From positions 889,560 through 953,559 of the forward strand of contig ML133383.1 of NCBI GenBank assembly GCA_003864495.1: 64,000 nucleotides of DNA, given 5' to 3'. The position numbers were made by a program, and so were the translations under genes. This DNA is from Nemopilema nomurai (Eukaryota > Cnidaria > Scyphozoa > Rhizostomeae > Rhizostomatidae). Under the pieces are notes generated by a model. The model searched no databases. It was not told the DNA's origin and saw only the letters and a list, made by a program, of their open reading frames with translations. Shown piece by piece: positions 52,601 through 64,000 of this stretch (positions are counted from its first letter, which is position 1; every line of letters begins with the position of its first letter).

Positions 52601-55600
52601 ACGTAAGTTATGATGATCCTTTACAAGTGTCTAAAGATTGTAGTTTAATGACAGGTAACAAGTAGCAGGGACAAGTTTAATGACAGGTAACAAGTAACAG
52701 GGACAAGTTTAATGACAGGTAACAAGTAACAGGGACAATTTTAATGACAGGTAACAAGTGACAGGGACAAGTTTAATGACAGGTAACAAGTAACAGGGAC
52801 AATTTTAATGACAGGTAACAAGTAGCAGGGACAAGTTTAATGACAGGTAACAAGTAACAGGGACAATTTTAATGACAGGTAACAAGTGACAGGGACAAGT
52901 TTAATGACAGGTAACAAGTAACAGGGACAAGTTTAATGACAGGTAACAAGTAGCAGGGACAAGTTTAATGACAGGTAACAAGTAACAGGGACAATTTTAA
53001 TGACAGGTAACAAGTAACAGGGACAATTTTAATGACTGGTAACAAGTAACAGGGACAAGTTTAATGACAGGTAACAAGTAACAGGGACAAGTTTAATGAC
53101 AGGTAACAAGTAACAGGGACAAGTTTAATGACAGGTAACAAGTAGCAGGGACAAGTTTAATGAAAGGACAAGCTGCATAAGGAATAGTTCATCTGATATA
53201 ATGCTTTGGATGATTGTCTACAGGACACTATTCGAATATAACGGCATGAATAAAGATACGATAATAAGATTGGTCCTGAAGAATAAGTCCTGGATATGTA
53301 GCATGCAATCTAAAGCAAATCCGCGTTAAATAGAGATACAAGTATGCTTCGCTCACCAAGGTGGTCAAGCAACGTCCCATCTTGCCCTTAACTCTATCTC
53401 ATAATCCCCTTACTCCCTCAATACTCACGTTTACACATCACGTGTACATCACATGATACATCACGTGCTACACCACCTGATAGGTCATGTCATAGACATC
53501 AAATGTACCCTAGTATAGGTTTACTTAAAATAAGTCTCTCTGACAGTAAGTAAACTATATTAACAGCTGGTACTTAAGACATGTTTTGCAAACAAGTTTT
53601 GCTCCTAAGATTCTACTTAGGCCTTTAAATGCTTTCAAAATGAACAACTGGCTCTCGATTTATCACATGCATCATAAGAAGAGAGGTGCACACGACTTTA
53701 TCACCCCATTTCATGGTTTGGTCTTTGAAAAACTTTTATACATAAAAGACATATTTCTTTACCTGGTTTAGTTCCCTTTTGTAACTTTTCAGCCATTTTG
53801 ACCGCCTTATTCTCCATCTACTTCAATTGTCATACGACAAAAACAATTTGTATATAGCGAAAGGTCTTCAGCACAGCACCTTAAGCAAAACTGTTTGTTT
53901 TCTGTTTAGGCACACCTATAAACCGCACGAAGAGCATGCTAGCTGTAAAAAGTGGACAATCAGTCGTCTTGGAGTGCCAATTGCCAAAAGAGAACTCTCT
54001 GCGACGTTGGTCGAAGATAGTCAATGGGGAAAGCGTTTATTGGACTGAGGCCCAAACTGAAGTCATTGACAAGGACTTGGTGTTGAAAATCTCAAAAGCT
54101 GTTGTAGCTGACAGTGGGCAGTACTTATGCGAATCTGTGTACCATGGAATGAAGTACGTAAGAGAAGTTCAATTAACAGTGGATGAACCAGGTAGCTTTA
54201 CGTTAGAAGTTATTTCGCTTCAACATGTACGAATTACCTGTTAGCTCACACCCAAATTTCTCCCGGCAGATTATTTTGCTGCTTCATCTTTGGCAATGCA
54301 AACGCAGATGACATGTGCAAAAGCACTTGAGCAATAATTTTTCTGGTTGTCTTTCAAGATTTCCATAGCTATACCAAGCTGCTTTAGATGTTTTAAGTTA
54401 CATACATTGTAGCTCCTGTGTGTATGACCCCCTCTTTTACCAAGTGCTCGAGTGATGATAGATTTGTCTTTTTATCTCGGCAAATTTTTCTAGATAACTA
54501 TGAAAATGTTTGCTTGATGGCTAAAGTGGCAGGAAATTGCAGTTTCAACTTCCAGCATTATTACTATGACGTAATAGACGACAGCTGCAAAGCCTTTCAA
54601 TATGGCGGCTGTGGCGGAAACAATAATAATTTTGCAGATATTTCCACGTGCGAGCAAAAATGCAAAGGTAAAATATTTCATACAAAGTATTATTGCTTCT
54701 ATAGTTAATGATACAGACTGGAAAATCCAAAACATTCATGACTGAAGCTAAGATCAAACTTTTTAAGGGTTACTTCCCCTTTCGTTGATCCCCAACAGGG
54801 TGATTGATGATCAGCTGGTTACAATGAAGAACCTTCGTTTTAACTTGCACATCAGAGATTAAGTCGCTAGTTTTTGTGGTGGGGCCCCAATTTCACTTAA
54901 ATCTGTCATCTCGAACTTTGGTTAAGATGAATTGCTCCTCATTGCTATTGCCCAAATCCCTTGACATTTGCCTTTAGTCAGTCGATTTCATGCATTTCTC
55001 CTTGGTAGAAATGGCACATTAGTTTACCTCTGTTCTAGGGACACGACAGTCATGTCCTAATATGACCCAAGCCCCAAAAGAATGTCCCAAAGATGTCACC
55101 CATGAATGCGCGAATAATGAAAATTGCAGTAGTAGAATGTCTTGCTGTTTGGTCGGCTGTATGCGCAAATGCATCGACCCAAGCAAGCCTCCGACTTTGA
55201 TGCCACAGACTACATCCACCAAGGCACCTCCAGTCACAGCAAGTAAGTAGAAAAATGCTATCGAGTAAATACTATGCCTGTCAAAATTATTAGCACATTG
55301 ATAAAAATTCTTTGACTTGCGTTCGTTCGTCTCTCTAACACCCCCCCCCCCCCCCCCTACAAAAAATGTTGTATTGCTGCTAAACGAAGCGTCAATTTTA
55401 CACCAAACTTTTTCCCCAGATTGAGCGAATGCTATACTTTGTTATCAACATTGCTTTAGGGGGGAGAGTGGGGGGTTCACAGCTATGGGCCCGTCAAAGA
55501 AATGAAAAACGCAAAAACAGGAGAAAAAACTTATATGTTCCAAGGACCTTTGGCAGGCATTGTAGAAGGAAACAAAAATTTCAAATAGCTGTTTGATGCA

Positions 55601-57949
55601 CCGTGCCATGCCTTTTTGACAGCCTGTTGGGAGCTTTTAAGAAGTTGTTATTGTAGGCCCTTTACGAGAGAATGCTTGCAGGAATGCATTCTGGTGTGGC
55701 AAAAAAATTTTTCAAAAGAAAAATGCTTCTTTAGTCTATATTCTTCCTTCTATCAATTAGCTTCTTCCTTTATCTATTATCTAACATTATCTTTATAAAT
55801 AGTTAGCAGATAAAGATATGAGATTTTATATCAGGGGGTACTTAGGTCAATTCTTTCACGATCAATATGCAACAGCAGTAACGATACGATGATAATGTCA
55901 AGTGACCTTTCATCTCTTCGCAATCAGAATCACTTATCCAATCAAGTATAAAGTGTCATAATTAAGCAGATATATGTTATTTTTTCTGGCCTTGATTCCG
56001 TATGATTCTGAGTTCTCTATTGGCCTTAATTGTCCCAGGCTACATTTAAACGAGAAACTTTGCAACGGTTCTGAATCTAGTAAGCAATCTAGGACAGTGG
56101 CTATTACAATAAAAAAGTTCTATTAAACCCAAAGACAAACAAAGTCTTCATATAGTAAACAGCACTTACACAACATAAGATCTGGTACGCGTCCTTGTAC
56201 TTTAGGCTCTTTGGTAAATCGGCTCGTAGTCGAAGGACGTTCATTCAACGTGCAGTTTCTCTCTGTTGAGTCTCACACCTACTCTATGATTCTATTGTTT
56301 CCCTTCTCGTCACTCATTGTTTTCCCTCTGGGCCAACATTCAATTCGAGGCTCTCCTTCACAGAAGGTTTTTACTTTTTTTTTGGATTGGGAGACATGTT
56401 CATTTATTGCATTGAGTATTCACTGGGAAAGTTAAAAGGTTTCCAACTTTGCTCCGTGGAAAATATTGCGCTTCTTCTATTTTTATACTACAATCTCTGC
56501 CAAAAGTCTTGGAACACTTGCCCTAATTTACGCATCGCGCAAGTTGCCAATTCCCTTCGCCCCACAAACAATGTTGCGTAGCGCAAAAGTGAATAATCCT
56601 AAAAACAAAAGTGAAGTATTCTCATGTACCTATGTCATTCCCCTAAAGATGCAACATTGTTTAAGGGGGCAGGGGGGTTGCAGCTACAAAAGAGAGACGG
56701 AAATAGAAAGGGGGTGGCAAAATCAAAAAAATTTCACGGTGTTCCAACTACTTTTGGCAGAGATTGTAGAGTCATCATGTCGATAAAGGACTTCTTTACT
56801 TTTTATTTCCTCCAAAATGCATTAACATACTTAGCTGAGTCCAACTAACAAGAAAGTTGAAAATATACCAAATATAAGAATGTATTCGTACCAAACTCCT
56901 ACTAAAAGTATACCAAAATCTTTTCTTCCAGGGGTATACATTCCTTGTGGAGGACGGAAATGCGAATTCTATTCAGAATGTAGAGAGGGAAGATCAGGCG
57001 TAAAAGAGTGCCAATGTCCGCGAAGTTGCAACTTTGTGGGAATGAAAAGAGTTTGCGGCATGGACAAGAAATTAAACGAGACACGAAGATACAGGTCGAT
57101 GTGTTTTTTGAAAATAAGATCATGCATGCTGCAGCGAGAGATTAGACTTGTTCCCCTTCACGAATGCGGTAGGTAAAAGTACGATAATGTAGTTTTATGG
57201 AAGGCACCTGTTCTTGCAATGCACGGATTGACCAATAAAGCATTCGCCAAAAATCTGGAGTAAAAGGTTGACAACCGTTATAATGAATGTCAGCCGTTAT
57301 AATAGATTATTATTTGTCTCTAACTTTAATAATTTCATAACCTCTTCTGGCAATAGTTTTGCTACAGCTGACAAAAAATTACATCAATCACTTGAAATGC
57401 GGACAAAATTTTTTTTGTTACTACTCACTACAATATTTGCTTGATTTAAATATTTGATGGCTAAAAGCCAATGCGATTTAATCAGGATGGGACGGCTATC
57501 CAGTTTCAGGCAGATGATGAGATACAGCCAGGTTGTAGCATACTTGAATGGCCTGCATATTTGAAAGTATGATAGTATTGTGAAAATACGTTGTATTTGA
57601 TATCTATTCTCCACTTTGTGCTGCTAAAATTGTCGCTATGGTTTATAAACACGAATGACAAATTTTTATAAATGTTCCATTTCCTTCATCCCTAGACAAA
57701 AAGAATGCAATTACCAAAGATGGACCAGTATCTGATCTTTGCAGCCTAAAGGAATGCCCACCATATGCAAATTGCGTCATCAATAGATTCGACAAGCAGC
57801 CTCAGTGCTTGTGTCCACGATTCTGTAGACTGGTCAGGAAATTAGTATGCGGTAGTGACGGGCAGACCTATAGAAACGAATGTTTCTTACGGGTATTGTC
57901 CTGTGGACGGAATCTAAATGTTCGAATAATGAGACCTGGACGCTGCTAG
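49643..57949 (+). CDS. Secreted modular protein: WAP, cystine-knot-like, Ig, Kunitz, WAP, Kazal, Kazal
   Basis: Nine exons join without a break to 521 residues: 49643-49703, 50856-51053, 51315-51399, 52532-52602, 53910-54191, 54494-54667, 55039-55242, 56932-57168 and 57696-57949. Exon 1 is a signal peptide (MNASTAVLLLLAFVIS). Residues 21-86 are a WAP domain (eight Cys, CPGDLKCCED core), 87-138 a Cys-rich module with FC...C-x2-CC-x-H-x-S-x-CNP, 139-232 an Ig domain (DSGQYLC), 233-290 a Kunitz domain (six Cys, YGGCGGNNNNF), and 291-358 a second WAP with Thr/Pro-rich tail. Residues 359-437 and 438-521 are follistatin/agrin-type Kazal repeats (VCGSDGQTYRNECFL). Every intron is phase 1 except the one inside the Cys-rich module (phase 2), typical of exon shuffling. 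The Kunitz P1 position holds Ser instead of Lys/Arg, so trypsin inhibition is doubtful. The composition resembles WFIKKN and papilin proteins, known protease inhibitors and growth-factor binders; that role is inferred. Confidence 0.92.
52643..53170. repeat. Minisatellite, 31-bp unit, in intron 4 of the modular gene
   Basis: About 17 tandem copies of GTTTAATGACAGGTAACAAG followed by TARCAGGGACAA. Copies are very similar, differing mainly at AAGTTT/AATTTT and GTAACA/GTAGCA/GTGACA. Near identity implies recent expansion. Each unit carries CAG|GTAAC, which resembles a splice donor, and ACAG, which resembles an acceptor. Confidence 0.95.
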
Positions 57950-59173
57950 AAAAGAAAAAGGAATCTCCCTTCCACGACGTACACCGGGACATTCTCTAAC
58001 GGTGCAGTCGAAAAACTGTGGGGCTGAATAGAGAGAGACTCGAGGCAAGATTTTGAGATCAGGCCAAGCGACTTAAACAGTGATGTATCATATTTTGTAA
58101 CAACGTTCATAGATAAAAACATTACATAGCTATATAACATTTATATTTAGTTCTTAAGGAGCAACTTGCAAATGGAAAAAAGTGTTTTACTCTTTTTGGT
58201 GTATGAAGCCCGGATATGCTGGAGATTGACACATTGGGACCCTCCCCAAAAAGGTAACAAGGGCATAGACTCAAAGCTTCCAACTACCAGGGAGGTTGAA
58301 AAACGCACTCGTGCCGGTGCTACAAAACGTTACTTATCCGTTACTGAATGACATCGATCAGTAATCTTTGATCTCATCGGAACAGGCAAAGTCCGAACTT
58401 TGACCTCTGACCTCTGACCTCAAAAGCATTAGTGCATTACATTAGCAAACGCTAGAACTTTCATTAGATCCAGAAAATACTCAAGTGTAAGAATTTATTC
58501 AGAGTAGAATGATTTATGAATCTAACAATGCCTTATGAATAATAAAAATCATTAAAATTTGTTGTCTATACTGCAGGCTCCTTTTGATGTAATCCTTCCA
58601 AGATAGGGATAAAACCAACGGTATACTTCACTCAAATTGCAAATAACGTAGATACAAAAATCCGATAATCTGCAGTCACTTCTTTAAAACCTCATTTATA
58701 AACACGAACCACGCAATGGGCTAGTATTTTGAAAGTTACCATCAATATTTGAAAGTAACTACACCTTCAAATCTTTTACATTGAGCTAACTTGAGGTTGA
58801 TTGCTATTCCCCTTTTCCAATTGACAAATTTCACATCATAAAAGAGATTGCTGGTATAGGGGGTAAAAATCAAAGTAACAGCGTTTAGCAGGCAAAGCAA
58901 GGCATTTAGAAATGCATGGTAGAAATTAATAGAACGCAAAGTGTACCAATTTTGTAGATTCTTGCTTCTATTTGGGTATATTAGCAAAGGTACCTCTAAG
59001 CCGCTTCTCCAGCTGTCCCATCGCATTTCTAAGTCCTTATGCCCAAGCAATACCCCAGAACAAGTCAAAGCTACAAACATTCTAATACAAAAACTGAACT
59101 ACTAACAGAATAGACATTGTCTAAATAACACGGTTAAAAAGGGAGCATACCTACAAGGTTTTTTAAAGCTAGG
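57950..59173. other. Intergenic segment between convergent genes
   Basis: Holds the 3' ends of the modular gene (+) and the ABC transporter (-). A GACCTCT triplet repeat (TGACCTCTGACCTCTGACCTC type) lies near 58405. No further gene is supported; open frames are short and featureless. Confidence 0.5.
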
Positions 59174-62100
59174 TTACTTTTGCTGGCCACGATTGGTGAA
59201 TACAAGGAAGATATAAGCAAGTGCACGGAATGCTACCCCAAAGCAAAACAGAATGGCCAGACACAAGCCGTAACTTTCCAGGTTGTAGTTGTTGCTGAAG
59301 GCCAAATAGTCGATGGTCGTCTGCATAATGGCAGGGTACCGCTCGGCCTCCTTCTCAAACAAAGCTTCGACGAACCAACGACAGTAAGAGAGGCTGTAAG
59401 CAACAGGGCCTATTACCGTGAATTCGTTCAGCTGACAGAGATCAGGCATCGAACCTACAAGTAAGCACAAAGTATGTGATAATTGACACATGACAATGTG
59501 GCACAAAGTGCAATGTGGCACAAAGTGACAATGTAACAAAAAGGGGACAATGTGACACAAGGTGCAATGTAGCACAAAGTGACAATGTGGCACAAAGTGC
59601 AATGTAGCACAAAGTGACAATGTAGCACAAAGTGACAATGTGGCATAAATTTCAATTTGGCACAAAGTATGTGATAATTGACACATGACAATGTAACACA
59701 AAGTGACAATGTGGCGCAAAGTGCAATGTGGCAAAAAGTGCAATGTGGCGCAAGGTGCAATGTAGCACAAAGTGATAATGTGGCGCAAAGTACAATGTGG
59801 CGCAAAGTGCAATGTAGCACAATGTGAAAATGTGGCACAAAGTACAATGTGGCACAAAATGAGTGAGTGACACAATGGACTCGATTCACGTGGATAGTAC
59901 ATAAAAAAAGTAACGATGACATGTATGCCATTTTGTCACCCTAAAGCCCTAGTAAAACCTGGTGAGCAGCTTGCTAGACATTTCGAAAGGCAAATATATC
60001 TGAAAATTGCTTACAAGCTTTATATACGTGCTTTTCCAGCACTTTTTTGTGATATCTCTATGTTTTTTGTAAGATTTTGCACGGTATTAAATGATTTTCT
60101 GTTATTTTTTCAAAAAGCGTTAGAGATTTGCCCCTTAGAATAGTTATGCTCAGTAAGACTTATGTTCAGTGAAATGTTTAACGTGGATAAACGAAACGAT
60201 GCGATGGGAAGATTTTCCCTAAATGAAATTCTAAAAACAGCAAACTTTAGTATGCAAGGGATGAAAAATGGACTTTTAATAGAAAAAGGAAAAATCTGCT
60301 GAAATTTAGTAAACAAATTTATGTATGATCTATATCTCAATTCATTCAACAAATACAGATTCTTGGGAGGAAATATGCTGGAAAATTTTCAGAGAATAAA
60401 AGAGATGTCAAAAGAAACATGGCAGCGAGGTAAAAGAAGCCTTTTAAACACCATCAAGTAGATCAAAACTAAAAGAAAAAAATAAATAGAGAATATTTAC
60501 ATAACTAGCATGCTTGAGAATAGTTTAAAAGAGGGATCTTTACCAGACAGTAGGGACGAGATTAGAACAACCACCACAGTAGCCATTTGTGAGTTTCTTG
60601 GGTTGAAAATGCAAGAAATGGCATACCCAATGCCAGTTGTTGCAAACTGGGCCATCAATACGGCAGCATAATGAAATTTGAAAAGTGCTGAAAAACAATG
60701 AGATGATTTCAAGAAATGCAGGAACAGGAAAGGAATCGAAGAAACAAAGTGTCTGTGATTCTTTGGGATGATTGTGTTATCATTCAATGTATTTCTTCTA
60801 GTAGCCTTGATAGAGCCTTATGAAAGAACGTTGGATCTTTAATGCTTTCAATGCAAAAGTCAAGCCGCACAACAATTGTGGTGGGCAGAAACTATAAAAT
60901 AAGGAAATATAACAATAAAATGAGTGGGCAGAAACTATAAAATAAGGAAATATAACAATAAAATGCAACCAAAGCATTTGGATGTGATGACTGAACAGCC
61001 ATCGCTAACCTACCTCTTGGGGATGTGAATGTGTATTGAAGACTAAGATAAACCAAAGGCGTCAAGAGTATGAGTGGCAGTTGGCACACGTTGACTGCGA
61101 GAAAGTAACTAAACCTGTTCACGCCAGATGCTGACTCCCTAAAAGTGGAAAATGGGACATTCAGCCGTCACATACTGGTCTGGAATATTTCTTTGTGAAA
61201 GATAGGCCATCTGTAAATACATAATTGTGGCCTAAACTTGGTACCCTTGGTTGGCTTACAGGCTGTTTGTTCAAAAAGACTTCAAAGTCTCCTTGCTGAG
61301 ATCTACAGTTTATGCCCCTAGCAAATGTCAACATGTAAGATCTGTCTCGCGATAATGGAACAAAAGGAGTTACTGATTGTTTCCAGTAAAATGCCCACAA
61401 CAATAGTTAAGAAAATGTTTTTTGTACTTTGCTCTTCGATAGATAGTTTGTGTGAGTTGCGTAAGTTACTGACCGCCAGAAAGTTGTCCGGTGGTTTCCG
61501 AAACATCGCAAAGAGGCTAGAGTCGCAGTGAGGCCAATGGCCAATGCGCTCATAGTATTCATTGCCTTCGTCTTTTGCAGTGACACCTTCAAGAAAATCA
61601 AAGCTATGTATTCAAGGCATATACGACAATGGATATCAAACTGCCAAATTTCAGATTTAAAATCATCTACATTCCCAACATGATCGTCTTTAAAATTGTC
61701 TATTAAAATTTGTGGCACGAATAGAGCGACAAATATTTAAAAATCGGCTTCAACAAAATCACAGCGAGTGCTTTCCTTGTAGAGTCTGCCAGCAATTTAA
61801 GGATGTCAATTGACAACATGGACTGACTAGTGAATGTAATAGCTGTTCTTGGAATTTCTATCCGCGTTCTTAGAATTCTACTTCCTTCTTCAGAATTCAG
61901 GTATCCTACCTCTGAGTATAGTCCTCCTAGTACACCGCCAGCAAGAAGAACCAAGAACAAGTCGAGCATCAGAGACTTTATGTATCTAAGCTGAAGGATT
62001 CCTTCCCTCTTCAGGAACATTAAAAACTGAGAAAAGATATTTGGCATCTCCCGTGCTTGGAAGTGGTTATCTGTGCGAGAAGAAAGCAACAAAGTATTAG

Positions 62101-63917
62101 AGAAAATTTACAACTTATAAAGATAGCTTTTAATAAGATCAATTGACGGGAAAATGTCTGCAGGTCCCGAGAATTTCGGGGTTATTAGATTTTAAGGACA
62201 AGACCGTAAACCACAAAGCTATAGATCAATTCATGCAGTCAAATAGGAAATGAAGTAATATGCAAAGTACTTGATATACAAAAATGTTGAATAGTTACAC
62301 AGGATGTGTTGAATTAGAGTACACAAGTGTCATATTTCCGGAGAGAAACATATTATAAATGTATGGGAATCGTAGTTGCTAGTTCTGATGTTTTGCAAGA
62401 TAATATAATGGATGCAAATAGAATATTACAAAATGGATGCAGATATACTAGAATTTAATGGATAGAAATTGAACATAAAACATTGGATGCCAATAGTACT
62501 GAATGATACCTTTGTCAAAAGACAACCGGCGCATTTCGCCAGCATCGGCACCAGAGGAACCAGATGTATGACTTTTCCACGAGTCAAAAAGGTCTGAGGG
62601 ACTATAATCTGCATTGTCCTTCTTAACCACCCCACCTATAACATCCATGTAGTGATCAGCTGGGTTGATGTTTTCTGGGCAGGGAAATCCCATTCCCTCG
62701 AAATAAACTCTTGCCCCCTCCACAGTTCCTTGATACACTGTTTTTCCACCAGCGCCCAAAAATAGGAGCTTATGGAACATTGCTGTAATCAAGATAAACA
62801 AAGTATATGAATCAATGTTAGAATTAGAATGAACAGTCTTAGTAAAACTTCAGTAAGAACTTCACAGTAAAACGTCAGATTAATGATAACATTGGACAAC
62901 AATGAACAAATCTAAGCCATGTACAATCTGTAATAGTAGAATCAAATGAAGAGCTATCTAACTTTTGAAGCTTTAGCTCCTTGCAAAAAAGGACAAAAAA
63001 TGAACCTTGGCTAGCACTGTCAGTAAAGCAAGCAATGGAAAGTCTAACCGTCCCTAGATCAATTGCAAATAAATACGATGAAAGAATCAATAGCAATGTT
63101 TCTATGGCCTAAAAAAGTTGAAAGAAAAACACTAAAAGGGTGACGTACCAAAAATTTCATAACGAGGCTGGTGGATGACACAAACCACAGTGAGGCGTCC
63201 TTGCTCGGCCACAGCTCGCAAAGCATGAAGAACCGACAAACTCGACGTACTATCCAAACCACTTAGAAAATAAAAACAAAAACACTAACATCACTTCAAG
63301 GAACATTGCAAATATTTTCGTGGCTTGTTCCTATACAAAGGTGGAATAGCAAAACGTTTATGAGCGCTGTATGGTTTTCTTCCCATATCTTTGGCGTGCT
63401 TGAAGGGCCAGCTCCAGCAAAAATCTTAGAAAAACCTTTTGAGCTTCAGTGGCCCTGTGACCCTATAAAGTCCTTGCCCGTGACATTTTATAAACTTCCA
63501 TCCTACTTTTAGTTTTCAGAAGGTCGACTGATTCATGTACAGCAGCAAATTAATATGCACAAAACATTATACACGCTATTAATATTTATTGATACAGTTT
63601 AATGCCTCGCTCTTGCAAGTAAGAGAAAATATTGACAAGTATTGGTGAATTAACTTAACAAATATGGAGCTGTTGCGCATAAAGAAAGGGGTGTATCAAG
63701 GTTGTTGATGTTGTTGTCGTTCCTAATATGGTTGTTGTTGTTATTATCGTCGTTGTTGTAGATGTTACTGTGACGTAAACACAAACTGCATAATGGCGCC
63801 GGCTCTACTTTTACCATACCTTGTAGGTTCATCAAGAAACAGCAATGTCGGATCCGCAATTAGTTCCATGCCAATATTAACCCTCTTTCTCTGCCCTCCT
63901 GATATCCCACGAGTTTC
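59174..63917 (-). CDS. ABCG-family half transporter, C-terminal part (partial)
   Basis: Eight exons on the minus strand join in frame: 63820-63917, 63149-63261, 62510-62782, 61910-62070, 61474-61586, 61014-61138, 60544-60687 and 59174-59454 (TAA at 59174-59176). The first visible exon has the ABC signature and Walker B ([18 protein letters not shown], then LLFLDEPT). The next has the D-loop (SGLDST) and H-loop ([12 protein letters not shown]), then KTVYQG and [14 protein letters not shown] typical of ABCG proteins. The rest is the membrane domain, with [34 protein letters not shown], the GIGYAIS helix, and a C-terminal [15 protein letters not shown] followed by a last hydrophobic helix. Walker A and the Q-loop lie right of the window. 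ATP-driven export of lipids or small molecules is the family role. The wording of the signature and loop regions is closer to plant ABCG24/28-type than to White or ABCG2 (impression only). Confidence 0.93.
59465..59880. repeat. Degenerate repeat CAATGTGGCACAAAGTG in the last intron of the ABCG gene
   Basis: About 24 copies of a 14-17 bp unit close to AAAGTGCAATGTGGCAC, in the intron just upstream of the last ABCG exon. On the minus strand all three frames remain open through much of the array ([19 protein letters not shown]), so the last exon merges with it into an apparent 242-codon frame. That extension is intronic, since the acceptor at 59455 (acttgtag) joins in phase with the preceding exon. 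Confidence 0.9.
60881..60966. repeat. Perfect 43-bp tandem duplication
   Basis: GTGGGCAGAAACTATAAAAT and the following 23 bases occur twice in direct succession. Intronic in the ABCG gene; looks like a recent duplication or an assembly artefact. Confidence 0.85.
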
Positions 63918-64000
63918 CTGTAAAAAGTTCAATATTTGACCGGATTGCTACTTTTTGTCACCACACCTTCGCCTCAAAATATTTAGATTGATTAAAATGA

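Noticed and set aside
59455..59902. Long Cys/His/Leu-rich open frames on the minus strand
   Set aside because: Produced by the 14-17 bp repeat; the true exon begins at 59454 with a phase-matched acceptor.

Overview
The window reads as animal nuclear DNA, most likely from a cnidarian and probably an anthozoan (inference). It is AT-rich with short exons in long introns, GT-AG splice sites throughout, extracellular proteins built from phase-1 exon modules (WAP, Ig, Kunitz, Kazal, IGFBP), many small inverted-repeat transposon remnants, and metazoan housekeeping genes such as VHL, prefoldin 1 and RPS27. I rebuilt the gene models by hand from splice sites and reading phase; no search was run. Exon limits are firm where phase and family match agree.

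Left part (1-24 kb). The 3' exons of prefoldin subunit 1 (+) enter from the left edge. They are followed by a small decayed coding stretch with a zinc-binding-like Cys/His pattern. A convergent four-exon gene (-, 1931-4736) encodes a 191-aa secreted protein with an IGFBP domain and a second Cys-rich domain that resembles a truncated CCN-type C-terminal cystine knot. A transposon-rich gap follows: paired inverted MITEs, a 303-bp hAT-like element with intact 8-bp target duplication, and a 1.5-kb element with long terminal inverted repeats and a THAP remnant. Next come a three-exon TauD/clavaminate-synthase-like Fe(II)/2OG oxygenase (+, 12606-17286), a two-exon VHL homologue (-, 19135-20546) that keeps all five hydroxyproline-pocket residues, and an intronless 226-aa orphan (+, 23299-23979).

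Middle part (24-45 kb). No protein gene could be assigned. The region has strongly strand-biased base composition (pyrimidine-rich near 28.6-31 kb, purine-rich near 40-43.4 kb). It holds a TATA-containing candidate start at 31.5 kb, a cluster of duplicated exon-like mini-modules at 34.5-36.3 kb with a near-perfect RNA hairpin, and several minisatellites and inverted repeats.

Right part (45-64 kb). RPS27 (-, 45326-48523) is complete in four exons and has a TA-flanked MITE in an intron. A nine-exon gene (+, 49643-57949) encodes a secreted 521-aa protein: signal peptide, WAP, the same cystine-knot-like domain as in the 1.9-4.7 kb gene, Ig, Kunitz, WAP, Kazal, Kazal. The 3' eight exons of an ABCG-type half transporter (-, 59174-63917) run off the right edge.

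The most notable observation is the cystine-knot-like module shared by the two secreted-protein genes, about 46 kb apart. Both copies have a phase-1 entry, an internal phase-2 intron at the equivalent place, and an extra cysteine in a CC-x-H-x-S-x-CNP motif. The genes do not form an operon or an obvious pathway; they look like a stretch of ordinary animal chromosome.
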